A DNA stretch of 64,000 nt from positions 62,001 to 126,000 of the forward strand of contig NZ_JABELE010000007.1 of assembly GCF_013009345.1 (NCBI RefSeq), given 5' to 3'. The notes under the pieces were generated by a model. That model ran no database searches. It was not told where the DNA came from and saw only the letters and a list, made by a program, of their open reading frames with translations. A program made the position numbers and the translations under genes. Source of the DNA: Acinetobacter geminorum (GTDB taxonomy: Bacteria; Pseudomonadota; Gammaproteobacteria; Pseudomonadales; Moraxellaceae). Position 1 is the first letter of the stretch. The number at the start of each line of letters is the position of its first letter. Positions 17,808 through 25,323 of this stretch are shown piece after piece.

Positions 17808-18070
17808 CTTTTCTAAATTTTACTTTTTCTACTCATCAAAAGTTTTCTATATAAACGCTTTTAGTAGATTGACCATAGAAAATAGTTTCATAGATACCAA
17901 TAGAAAACATTGATTTATTGTGTCAGAATTACGGATTAATTTTGATTTAAACGTACTAGCCTCAATGATCTTGATGATCTATATGGGGAGTAGAAAGAGT
18001 TTAAGTTTTGCAGTGTTATGTGACTATCAATAATACTTGAAATATTTGATAGAGATACGGAGTTAGGTTT

Positions 18071-18400
18071 ATGAATATCAATATGCTTATGCAGCAAGCG
18101 CAGCGCATGCAAAAAGATATGGAATCAAATATAAAAAAGGCTAAAGAAGAGCTTGCTCAAACTGAAGTACATGCTGAAGCGGGCGGTGGTTTGGTTAAAG
18201 TCACAATGACTGGCCGTTATATCGTAAAACGTATCGAAATTAATCCAGAATTACTTCAAGATGAACCAGACATGATTGAAGACTTAATTGCTGCTGCAGT
18301 AAATGATGCTGTACGTCAAGCAGAAGTGATTTCTGAAGAAAAAATGCAAAAAGCAAATTCTGGTATGGGTTTACCACCTGGCTTAGCGGGCATGTTCTAA
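18071..18400 (+). CDS. ybaB: YbaB/EbfC family nucleoid-associated protein
   Basis: A 109-residue DNA-binding dimer typical of the family: NINMLMQQAQRMQKDMESNIKKA start, a central glycine block EAGGGLVKVTMTGR, an ISEEKMQKA helix, and a GLPPGLAGMF C-terminus. GGAG precedes the ATG. It sits 9 bp before recR, the usual arrangement, but the dnaX gene often found upstream is absent; instead there is a 263-bp gap with no recognisable gene. Confidence 0.95.
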   Translation: MNINMLMQQAQRMQKDMESNIKKAKEELAQTEVHAEAGGGLVKVTMTGRYIVKRIEINPELLQDEPDMIEDLIAAAVNDAVRQAEVISEEKMQKANSGMGLPPGLAGMF

Positions 18401-18409
18401 GGAAATTCA

Positions 18410-19006
18410 GTGTTTAGCGATAGATTTGAACAACTCGTTCAAGCTTTACGTATATTACCAAGCGTTGGTCCGAAGTCGGCTCAACGTATGGCTTTACATC
18501 TTTTGATGAAAAATCGAGAAGGGGCATTTGCATTAGCTCATGCTTTACATGAGGCTTCAAGTTATATACATGAATGTAGTGTCTGCCATTCTTTGACTGA
18601 AAATGAAGTTTGTGATATTTGCGCCTCAACTGACCGAGATGATCAGTTATTGTGTGTAGTTGAATCACCAGCTGATGTGATGGCGATTGAGCAAAGCGGT
18701 AGCTTTCGTGGGAAATATCATGTTTTAGGTGGTCACCTTTCTCCATTAGATGGTATTGGTCCAGAAGAAATTGGTATTCCTTACCTAATTCAGCGTCTAA
18801 GCCAAGGTACTATTGAAGAAGTCATTTTGGCAACTAATGCGACTGTAGAAGGACAAGCGACAGCTCATTATTTGGTAGAGGCGACTAAACATTTACCAAT
18901 ACAAATGACGCGTATTGCTCAAGGTGTACCTCAGGGTGGTGAACTCGAATACGTAGATAGCCATACTTTAAGTCAGGCAGTACATAATCGCATGAGAATG
19001 AAATAA
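18410..19006 (+). CDS. recR: Recombination mediator RecR
   Basis: RecR works with RecF and RecO to load RecA on gapped DNA. The 198-residue protein has the N-terminal helix-hairpin-helix (LPSVGPKSAQRMALHLL), a four-cysteine zinc finger (Cys56, Cys59, Cys68, Cys71) and a Toprim domain (LCVVESPADVMAIEQSG, then YHVLGGHLSPLDGIGPEEIG). It starts at a GTG with AAGGAAA upstream and is probably cotranscribed with ybaB. The stop codon lies inside a 14-bp stem-loop. Confidence 0.96.
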   Translation: MFSDRFEQLVQALRILPSVGPKSAQRMALHLLMKNREGAFALAHALHEASSYIHECSVCHSLTENEVCDICASTDRDDQLLCVVESPADVMAIEQSGSFRGKYHVLGGHLSPLDGIGPEEIGIPYLIQRLSQGTIEEVILATNATVEGQATAHYLVEATKHLPIQMTRIAQGVPQGGELEYVDSHTLSQAVHNRMRMK

Positions 19007-19028
19007 GCATTTCGATGCTTATTTCATT
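18997..19028 (+). promoter_or_regulatory. Long stem-loop overlapping the recR stop codon
   Basis: A perfect 14-bp stem (18997-19010 with 19015-19028) is closed by a TTCG tetraloop, one of the most stable RNA loops. The recR TAA (19004-19006) sits in the left arm. No long T-run follows, so it looks more like a 3'-end protecting structure than a normal terminator. Confidence 0.7.
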
Positions 19029-19338
19029 AATGAATGCAGTATCAATTTGATTAAATTTATTAATTAAATTCAGTTATTAAACATAAATATTATTTTGTCT
19101 TTTATTATTAAAGATAGTTTAAATAAAATATGAATATAAGCATGAAAAAGATCTTATAAATTTTAAATAAAGAACATTTGGAGATAAATTTAAAAAGTAC
19201 AAATAAAAGATCAAAAAATTATCTATTTTCGAAAAATTGTTCAAAAATAGAGTATTCATAAAGGTTTAAGTGGCATTTTTCTGCTTCTATGTTATATATA
19301 CCAGAGTTTAAAGCACTCTTTGCAATACTTGAGAAAGC
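19029..19338. other. AT-rich intergenic stretch upstream of rnd
   Basis: No gene is seen. The sequence is very AT-rich and presumably holds the rnd promoter; no clear operator could be assigned. Confidence 0.4.
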
Positions 19339-20469
19339 ATGTTTCAGTTTATCCAACAGCAAACCGAATTGGTTGATGTTCTTCAAAAAATGGATCAATG
19401 TTCAATATATGGACTTGATACAGAATTTATTAAGGTTGACACACTCTGGCCTAAACTTGGAGTATGCCAAGTCAATGTAAATGGTGATGTCTATCTGTTG
19501 GATGGTGTTTCATTAGATCTAAGTCAGTTTTGGAAAAAGATTTTCCACGCGCAGCAAAATATTTTTCATGCATGTGGAGAAGATATTGATTTAATCTATC
19601 ATTACGCTGATCAAGAAGATCTCCTTAATGTATTTGATACTCAAGTAGGTCTGTCTTTTTTAGGTCATGGCCTGCAAGTGAGTTACCAAGGTGCTTTAAA
19701 ACTTTGTCTTGATATTGATATTGATATTGAAAAAGATCAAACCAGATCTGATTGGTTGGCTAGACCTTTATCGCCTCAGCAACTTTGTTATGCTGCTAAC
19801 GATGTTTTGTATCTAATGAAGTTAGCTAGTCATATTCAAGAACAGCTTAAGCAGAAAGGGCTTTATAACTATGTTCTTGAGGACTGTAGTAGTCTAACTA
19901 AAGAAATCATTAGTGAAACACCGACCGAATTACTATATACCGATGTGGGAAATTATCGTCATTCACGTCGTCAGTTAATGCAGTTGCAAAATTTAAGCGA
20001 GTGGCGTGAATATATTGTAAAAGCAACGAATCAGCCACGCAGTTTTATTCTTAGAAATTCAACCATGATTGATATGGTTGAAAAGAACCCGCGTAATAGC
20101 TTTCAACTTTCGCAAGTGAAAGATATTCGTCCAAATGTAGTTCGCGAGTACGGCAAAACGATTTTAGAACTTCTTAAAGATTTACCAGTCGAAAGTAAGT
20201 GGCCATCAAAGATTGCAAAACCATTTAAGGTTACGTCTAAAGAAACTTTAAATAAAATGGATATGGTGCTTGCTCATGCAATAAATGAGACTTCTATTCC
20301 TAAAGAAGTGTTGCTGAGAAAAAAATGGTTAAACGCCATTCATCAACATGTTCTATCTCGAGGGGATGAACAGGATTTACCTGACTATCTGTTAGGATGG
20401 CGTTATGAGTTATTAACTCAACCATTAATCCAGTTGTTTCAAGAAGAAAAACAAAGTTTATCTATTTAA
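19339..20469 (+). CDS. rnd: Ribonuclease D
   Basis: A 376-residue 3'-to-5' exoribonuclease acting on tRNA and other stable RNA 3' ends. The DEDDy catalytic set is visible: GLDTEF (Asp27, Glu29), HACGEDIDLI (Asp82 or 84), and CYAANDVLYL (Tyr151, Asp155). An HRDC domain follows (about 205-285, starting near LQNLSEWREYIVKATNQPRS). Length is normal. In related gammaproteobacteria rnd is often next to a ycgL gene; here that gene is 2 kb away behind an AT-rich patch. Confidence 0.95.
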   Translation: MFQFIQQQTELVDVLQKMDQCSIYGLDTEFIKVDTLWPKLGVCQVNVNGDVYLLDGVSLDLSQFWKKIFHAQQNIFHACGEDIDLIYHYADQEDLLNVFDTQVGLSFLGHGLQVSYQGALKLCLDIDIDIEKDQTRSDWLARPLSPQQLCYAANDVLYLMKLASHIQEQLKQKGLYNYVLEDCSSLTKEIISETPTELLYTDVGNYRHSRRQLMQLQNLSEWREYIVKATNQPRSFILRNSTMIDMVEKNPRNSFQLSQVKDIRPNVVREYGKTILELLKDLPVESKWPSKIAKPFKVTSKETLNKMDMVLAHAINETSIPKEVLLRKKWLNAIHQHVLSRGDEQDLPDYLLGWRYELLTQPLIQLFQEEKQSLSI

Positions 20470-20493
20470 AATGAATAGATAATTAGAAATTTA

Positions 20494-20520
20494 GAGGCTC
20501 ATCATGCGATGAGTCTTTTA
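20494..20520 (+). terminator. Probable terminator of rnd
   Basis: GGCTCATC (20496-20503) pairs with GATGAGTC (20508-20515) with one mismatch, followed by TTTT. Confidence 0.65.
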
Positions 20521-20790
20521 AATAAAGAATAATCGTTGTGTTAAGTTTTTATTTAAAAAAGGAGTTAATTTCAATATTTAAGTATATAAAAATAAGATTT
20601 TTTGTAGATTATCTAAATAATTATTTAGTCTGATAAAATTCATAAAATAATGTAATAAAGTAAATATAATTTGAAAATTCAATAATGAATTAAATTAACT
20701 TATATCGTGAGAAAAATTCAATTGATTAAACATACAGGTCTGTATATTCTTGGATTTAAGAAAAACAATTTCAACTTATATAATATATAA

Positions 20791-20849
20791 CTATAAGTTT
20801 GTTTCGGTGCAGAAATGAAAAGCCTACCCAATAAGGTAGGCTTTTTTAT
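20791..20849 (+). ncRNA. Candidate short RNA ending at a strong terminator
   Basis: A perfect -10 box TATAAT at 20779-20784 puts a start near 20791. The stem 20820-20828 with 20835-20843 plus TTTTTT ends the transcript at about 20849. The -35 is poor and there is no open reading frame in the roughly 58-nt product. It is a candidate only. Confidence 0.3.
20820..20849 (+). terminator. Orphan terminator downstream of rnd
   Basis: AAGCCTACC (20820-20828) pairs perfectly with GGTAGGCTT (20835-20843), followed by a T-run. rnd already has its own terminator 300 bp earlier. Confidence 0.85.
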
Positions 20850-21030
20850 TTTTTAGTGATATAGCTTAGTTGAAATGTCTTAATTTTTTAAATTTAAAAA
20901 TGAATATAAAAATCTACAGATGTTATCTATATGAATCAGTAAGTTGTTTAGACACAAGTACACAACTCTAAAACTTATAACGTCTTTTTATGCTATAAAA
21001 TTATATAGATTAATAATTAGAGAGATAAAT

Positions 21031-21297
21031 ATGCTAAACAACTTTAATGCTGAACAAGCTCGTCAAAATGCTAAAAACTTTAAAATAAATCAAGACGTCA
21101 TATTGGAAAAAATTTTAACTGGTACTGAGTCTGAATCTAAGGAGGGGAAACGAAAAGCAACTTTCTGGTTTCCTGTTGATGCTATAAGTCCTGATCATCT
21201 TACTCTGGTTGAAGAGGAGCTTAGAAGCAGAGGTTTTAATGTGTCAACTGATATTGAGCACTCCGGTACCACGATCACAATTGAAATAAGCTTCTAG
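21031..21297 (+). CDS. Hypothetical protein, 88 residues
   Basis: The ATG at 21031 has AGAGAG about 8 bases upstream; the longer frame from 20944 lacks a ribosome site and has an odd N-terminus. The protein is soluble: a helical N-terminus (NAEQARQNAKNFKINQDVIL), then a mixed alpha/beta segment with ATFWFPVDAISPDHLTLVEEEL and RGFNVSTDIEHSGTTITIEIS. The alternating pattern suggests a small ferredoxin-like beta-alpha-beta fold. No family is recognised. It is an orphan in the AT-rich patch between rnd and ycgL. Confidence 0.6.
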   Translation: MLNNFNAEQARQNAKNFKINQDVILEKILTGTESESKEGKRKATFWFPVDAISPDHLTLVEEELRSRGFNVSTDIEHSGTTITIEISF

Positions 21298-21469
21298 TGA
21301 ATGAGTGTTTTAACTAAACCACTCTTAAAAAGAGTGGTTCTTTTATTGCATGATTTATCGTGAGCTAAAAGAAGTTAAATATAAATTTATTTACAATTAA
21401 ATTTATATTAATCAGGATATTATTTGACAGGTTCTATCTTGTTCTGTAGCTTTACTTTTTGAGTGGAAT

Positions 21470-21811
21470 ATGGATATGAACTTCCAAACAATACTTTTCT
21501 CTTTCAAAAATCAATCTACTGGTACAGACGCATTTAAAGCTTTAAAAAATGCTTGTGAACAGTCTCTTAAAGAATCTCAAGATACAAAAGAAAAAGTAGC
21601 AGTTTACCTAATTTATGGTTTCGCACGTAGTTATGTAATCTTATATGAAGATGAAGCCGTAACGACCGAATTTTCTCATACCTCTAAAACTCAACTCATC
21701 GCTTATATGGAAAGTCTTAATGAGGCATTATTAAGTCAAGATGATAGCGCTATTTTGAATGCCTTAAATCAAGTAAGCCATGATTATATTAAAAGCTCTC
21801 GCGTTTTCTAG
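21470..21811 (+). CDS. Hypothetical protein, 113 residues
   Basis: GAGTGGA precedes the ATG at 21470. The sequence is soluble, helix-rich and without signal peptide: FKALKNACEQSLKES, then a hydrophobic strand VAVYLIYGFARSYVILYEDEAV, and a C-terminal helix pair ending VSHDYIKSSRVF. I recognise no family. It ends at a 14-bp terminator shared with the broken small gene on the other strand. Confidence 0.6.
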   Translation: MDMNFQTILFSFKNQSTGTDAFKALKNACEQSLKESQDTKEKVAVYLIYGFARSYVILYEDEAVTTEFSHTSKTQLIAYMESLNEALLSQDDSAILNALNQVSHDYIKSSRVF

Positions 21812-21836
21812 AAAAAAATTAACACGTCCTTAAATA

Positions 21837-21876
21837 AAAAATACTTCTTTAGTTTGGGCTAAAGAAGTATTTATTC
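21837..21876. terminator. Bidirectional terminator with a 14-bp perfect stem
   Basis: 21839-21852 pairs with 21859-21872 around a TTTGGG loop. It separates the convergent 21470 gene and the broken gene at 21884-22047. Confidence 0.85.
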
Positions 21877-21883
21877 TAATATA

Positions 21884-22047
21884 TTAATGGGACTTTTTCT
21901 TACCGCCACCATCTTGTTTATTGACGGTAGACCATGCAATTCGTTCGGCTTCTTCTTGAGAATGGCCTCTATCTACTTCACTCTCAACAATATGTTTGGC
22001 CTGACGTTTTGCTTGGTTGTATAAGCAGTTTTATCACCACGAGGCAT
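21884..22047 (-). pseudogene. Frameshifted small conserved gene (KQKRQA...AWSTVNK...GGGKK type)
   Basis: On the minus strand an ATG at 22047 has a near-perfect GGAGGA eight bases upstream, and reads MPRGDKTAYTTKQ. A base is then missing in the AAAA run at about 22006-22009. Restoring one A gives KRQAKHIVESEVD, EEAERIAWSTVNKQ and the end DGGGKKKSH, 54 residues. This matches a small soluble family common in proteobacteria, sometimes annotated as plasmid stabilization protein on weak grounds. As it stands, translation stops at codon 25. The total length of 164 bp (165 minus 1) supports a single-base deletion. A sequencing error is possible. Confidence 0.75.
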
Positions 22048-22428
22048 AATTTCATCCTCCATATCTATGAACAAGATACTTAATATTTAAACATGTTGAG
22101 AATTTAAACCAGTTCAGTAATGTCTCCCAATGTGTATTAAGTGCTTAGAAATTTTACTCAAATGTGAATTTGAAAAGGTAATACCTGATTGTAATATGAT
22201 AAATTTCATAGAATTAAATCGTGAAATTATTAAAGATAGATCACAAAAAGTACTCAGTAACGAACATTTTTTCTTTTTTCCTAAAAATTGTTTTATTTTA
22301 TTAAAGTTGAAAATTATGTTTAATTATTTAAAATCAAATATTTATTAATTTTATATGGAACCTTGTTTTTAACAGGAACAAAGTTATTATCGACCTTAAT
22401 CAATGTTGTAGGTTAATATTTCTCAAGA
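22048..22428. other. AT-rich intergenic stretch
   Basis: No supported gene. A 72-codon plus-strand frame (22130-22348) has no ribosome binding site and a composition expected of random AT-rich sequence. The promoter of the broken minus-strand gene should lie near 22060-22110. Confidence 0.4.
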
Positions 22429-22430
22429 AT

Positions 22431-22482
22431 AAAAAAAACGACTGATGCGTAAACAAACCTGCGTGTGTGAGTCGTTTTTTTT
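22431..22482. terminator. Inverted repeat / terminator upstream of ycgL-type gene
   Basis: A perfect 13-bp pairing (22431-22443 with 22470-22482) with a 26-nt loop. A- and T-runs on the two outer sides make it terminator-like on both strands. It ends the AT-rich patch 37 bp before the next gene. Confidence 0.6.
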
Positions 22483-22518
22483 CATGTATGCTGTCCTTAG
22501 TTCAAGAGTTGATTTGAA

Positions 22519-22824
22519 ATGCACTGTGATATTTATAGATCGAGCAAAAAAGATGAAATGTACATGTATATTGCTCGTCCAAACTATCCTGACAATGCGG
22601 AGCAAGCTGATCCGTTTGAAAATGTTCCTGAAGCTGTTTTACAAGCGTTTGGTCGTGCAACGTTTGTCATGCATTTAGAGTTAGCTCCAACACGTAAATT
22701 GGCGCGTGTTAATGTTTTACATGTTTTAGACTCATTACAAACAAAAGGTTTCTTTATTCAGATGCCGCCAGAAGGGTTAATTAACCCGAATGCAGTTGAA
22801 CCAGAGGGCTTACGTGGTGCATGA
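22519..22824 (+). CDS. YcgL domain-containing protein
   Basis: A 101-residue protein that begins MHCDIYRSSKKDEMYMYIA, the typical YcgL (DUF709) start, with the family blocks FENVPEAVLQAFGRATFVMHL and GFFIQMPP. The biochemical role is unknown; YcgL proteins are often next to rnd, which fits a loose RNA-metabolism link. The stop overlaps an ATG of another frame, and a membrane protein gene follows 16 bp later, so the two are probably cotranscribed. Confidence 0.9.
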   Translation: MHCDIYRSSKKDEMYMYIARPNYPDNAEQADPFENVPEAVLQAFGRATFVMHLELAPTRKLARVNVLHVLDSLQTKGFFIQMPPEGLINPNAVEPEGLRGA

Positions 22825-22840
22825 AGATCAAACTGGAATA

Positions 22841-23203
22841 ATGAATCAATTATTTTCTTTTTTGGATGTTATTCCTGAAGGCGTTATTGCTTTAACAGCT
22901 TATGGAATAGGCGCTATTATTGCTTTGTGGTGTTGGTGGCGATTAATGCGCCGTCTTCCTACTACTTTGGGTGCAATTAGCTGGCTGATTGTATTTGCTA
23001 TTTTAGTTACACCAACAGTATCTGAAGGACCGAATGCATCTGTAGCACCTGCTATTTTTGGACTTCTTTTTGGTGTTTTAACTAAAGACAGTCCGTTAAT
23101 TTGGTCAAATTTATCTTTAATTCTGTTTGTAGTTGGTCTAGGTTTGGTGATTGGATATTGTTGGTCAAAATATTCAACAAACAAAAACATGCGTTCCATC
23201 TAA
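22841..23203 (+). CDS. Small inner-membrane protein of unknown function
   Basis: About 120 residues from the ATG at 22841; the longer frame from 22790 would overlap the ycgL-type gene heavily. Three to four hydrophobic helices are clear: VIALTAYGIGAIIALWCWW, ISWLIVFAILVTP and LSLILFVVGLGLVIGYCW. No active-site motif is visible. It lies between the ycgL-type gene and moxR, and its membership of either operon is unproven. Confidence 0.65.
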   Translation: MNQLFSFLDVIPEGVIALTAYGIGAIIALWCWWRLMRRLPTTLGAISWLIVFAILVTPTVSEGPNASVAPAIFGLLFGVLTKDSPLIWSNLSLILFVVGLGLVIGYCWSKYSTNKNMRSI

Positions 23204-23232
23204 CCATTGAAATAGAAAAATAAGGTCTTTAC

Positions 23233-24084
23233 ATGTCTGCTGATACCCAACATTTTACCGGTACAGATCAATATATTGCGACTGATAGTCTTAAGCTTGC
23301 TGTAAAAGCAGCTCGTGCTTTGCAAAAGCCTTTACTGATTAAGGGTGAGCCGGGCACGGGTAAAACTTTACTTGCTGAACAAGTAGCACAAAGTTTGGGT
23401 TTAAAACTGATTACTTGGCATATCAAGTCTACAACTAAAGCGCAGCAAGGGTTGTATGAATATGATGCAGTTTCTCGTTTAAGAGACAGCCAGTTAGGTG
23501 ATGACCGAGTCTACGATATTAAGAACTACATTAAACCCGGTAAACTGTGGGAAGCTTTCACCAGTGAAGAGCGTTGCGTATTATTAATTGATGAAATTGA
23601 TAAGGCCGATATTGAGTTTCCAAATGACTTATTGCATGAACTCGATAAAATGTCTTTTTATGTTTATGAAACGAATGAAACAATTACGGCAACGCAACGC
23701 CCAATTGTAATTATTACTTCAAATAATGAAAAAGAATTACCAGATGCTTTCTTGCGTCGTTGCTTCTTCCACTATATTGAGTTTCCAGATGAAGCCACAA
23801 TGCGAGAAATCATTGCGGTTCATTTCCCAAATATCTCCGCAACATTGGTGAACGAAGCTTTACAAGTTTTCTTTAAACTACGTGAAATTCCTAATTTGAA
23901 GAAACCACCATCAACCTCTGAGTTAATTGATTGGTTAAGCTTACTCATGGCAGATGATATGCCTGAAGATGTATTACGTAATCGAGATACATCTAAAGCT
24001 ATTCCACCTTTATATGGGGCTCTCATCAAAAACGAGCAAGATGTACAACTTCTCGAACGCTTGGCTTTCATGTCGCGACGTTAA
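23233..24084 (+). CDS. MoxR-family AAA+ ATPase
   Basis: A 283-residue AAA+ protein with Walker A GEPGTGKT (38-45), Walker B VLLIDEIDKAD and a sensor motif IITSNNEKELPDAFLRRC. It lacks other domains, as in the MoxR branch that partners CoxE-type VWA proteins. Such pairs are thought to act as chaperones that insert metal cofactors or remodel targets. It is followed 15 bp later by the VWA gene, and the ribosome site of that gene (AAAGGAGGG) overlaps its stop. Confidence 0.9.
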   Translation: MSADTQHFTGTDQYIATDSLKLAVKAARALQKPLLIKGEPGTGKTLLAEQVAQSLGLKLITWHIKSTTKAQQGLYEYDAVSRLRDSQLGDDRVYDIKNYIKPGKLWEAFTSEERCVLLIDEIDKADIEFPNDLLHELDKMSFYVYETNETITATQRPIVIITSNNEKELPDAFLRRCFFHYIEFPDEATMREIIAVHFPNISATLVNEALQVFFKLREIPNLKKPPSTSELIDWLSLLMADDMPEDVLRNRDTSKAIPPLYGALIKNEQDVQLLERLAFMSRR

Positions 24085-24099
24085 AGGAGGGAATAACCC

Positions 24100-25287
24100 A
24101 TGTTTGTGCGGTTATTTTACACCTTACGTAAATATGGTGTTCCAGTTACCACGCGTGAACTCATTGACTTAAACAGTGCGGTGAGTGAAGGCTTGGTTTT
24201 TGCTGACCAAGATGAGTTTTATCAACTTGCTAAAACTATTTTAGTTAAAGATGAGCGCTTTTTTGATAAGTTTGACCGTGCTATGAAAGATTACTTTGAT
24301 GGCATTGAAACTTTTGATATCGATGAGTTGCTTAAACAAGTTCATAAATTACCAAAAGACTGGTTCGATTTAGAACTTCTCGAAAAACATTTAACTCCAG
24401 AGCAAAGAGCTGAACTTCAAAAAGCGGGTTCTTTAGAAGAACTAATGAAAATGCTGGAAGAGCGTTTACGTGAGCAGCATAAGAAACACCAAGGTGGTAA
24501 CCGTATGGTTGGCACAGGTGGAACTTCACCTTTTGGTGCTTTTGGTGACCATCCAGAAGGTGTGCGAATTGGTGGACCGGGCCGTAAACGTTCGGCAGTT
24601 AAAGTCTGGGAACAGCGGAAATATCAAAATTTAGATGATGATCAAGTTCTTGGTACTCGCCAGATGCAAATTGCTTTACGACGTTTACGCAAATTTGCTC
24701 GCCAAGGTGCAGCTGAAGAGTTAGATGTTGACGGAACTATTCGTGAAACAGCCAAACAAGGTATTTTGGATGTTCAGATGGTACCTGAACGTAGAAACCG
24801 AATAAAAGTGCTGATGTTGTTCGATGTGGGCGGTTCGATGGATGCTCATATTGCTCAATGCGAAAAACTCTTTAGTGCTGCTAAAAGTGAGTTTAAGACA
24901 CTCGAATACTTTTATTTTCATAACTGTCTTTATGACTATGTTTGGAAAGATAACCATCGAAGAACAGCTACACGCATGAACACATGGGATCTATTTCATA
25001 CTTATGGACGAGACTATCGCGTAATTGTCGTAGGTGATGCCAGTATGGCACCTTATGAATTAAAATCGGTAGGTGGTTCTGTGGAATATATGAATGATGA
25101 GGCTGGTGAAGTTTGGTTACGTCGCTTACGTCAACATTTTGATAAAACAGCATGGTTAAACCCTGAAACAGAAGGGTATTGGCATTACACTCAAACCATT
25201 GGTTGGATTAAAGAGCTTTTTGAAAATCATATGTACCCGATGACTCTAAAAGGCATTGAGGATATGACGCGATACCTTTCTCGATAA
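24100..25287 (+). CDS. CoxE-like von Willebrand factor A domain protein
   Basis: A 395-residue partner of the MoxR ATPase. The N-terminal half is helical with a charged linker (GGNRMVGTGGTSPFGAFG, then basic residues). The VWA domain starts about residue 234 (RIKVLMLFDVGGSMDAH). The first MIDAS motif reads Asp242-x-Gly-x-Ser246 rather than the classical DxSxS. VVGDASMAP supplies the later Asp. The natural target is unknown. A strong AAAGGAGGG precedes the ATG. Confidence 0.88.
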   Translation: MFVRLFYTLRKYGVPVTTRELIDLNSAVSEGLVFADQDEFYQLAKTILVKDERFFDKFDRAMKDYFDGIETFDIDELLKQVHKLPKDWFDLELLEKHLTPEQRAELQKAGSLEELMKMLEERLREQHKKHQGGNRMVGTGGTSPFGAFGDHPEGVRIGGPGRKRSAVKVWEQRKYQNLDDDQVLGTRQMQIALRRLRKFARQGAAEELDVDGTIRETAKQGILDVQMVPERRNRIKVLMLFDVGGSMDAHIAQCEKLFSAAKSEFKTLEYFYFHNCLYDYVWKDNHRRTATRMNTWDLFHTYGRDYRVIVVGDASMAPYELKSVGGSVEYMNDEAGEVWLRRLRQHFDKTAWLNPETEGYWHYTQTIGWIKELFENHMYPMTLKGIEDMTRYLSR

Positions 25288-25323
25288 ACTTGATAACTTT
25301 AATAATTTAAAAAGAGGGATGAT

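Larger units (their letters stand above)
20521..21030. other. AT-rich stretch between rnd and the 21031 gene
   Basis: It holds no recognisable protein gene. It includes a TATAAT box (20779-20784) followed by a strong terminator (20820-20849), which together could define a very short RNA. Confidence 0.4.

Noticed and set aside
22130..22348. 72-codon plus-strand frame in the rnd-ycgL patch
   Set aside because: No ribosome site, and the Lys/Ile/Phe-rich sequence is what random AT-rich DNA gives.
20470..22518. Insertion sequence or prophage remnant in the rnd-ycgL patch
   Set aside because: No transposase, integrase, terminal inverted repeats or target duplications could be found.
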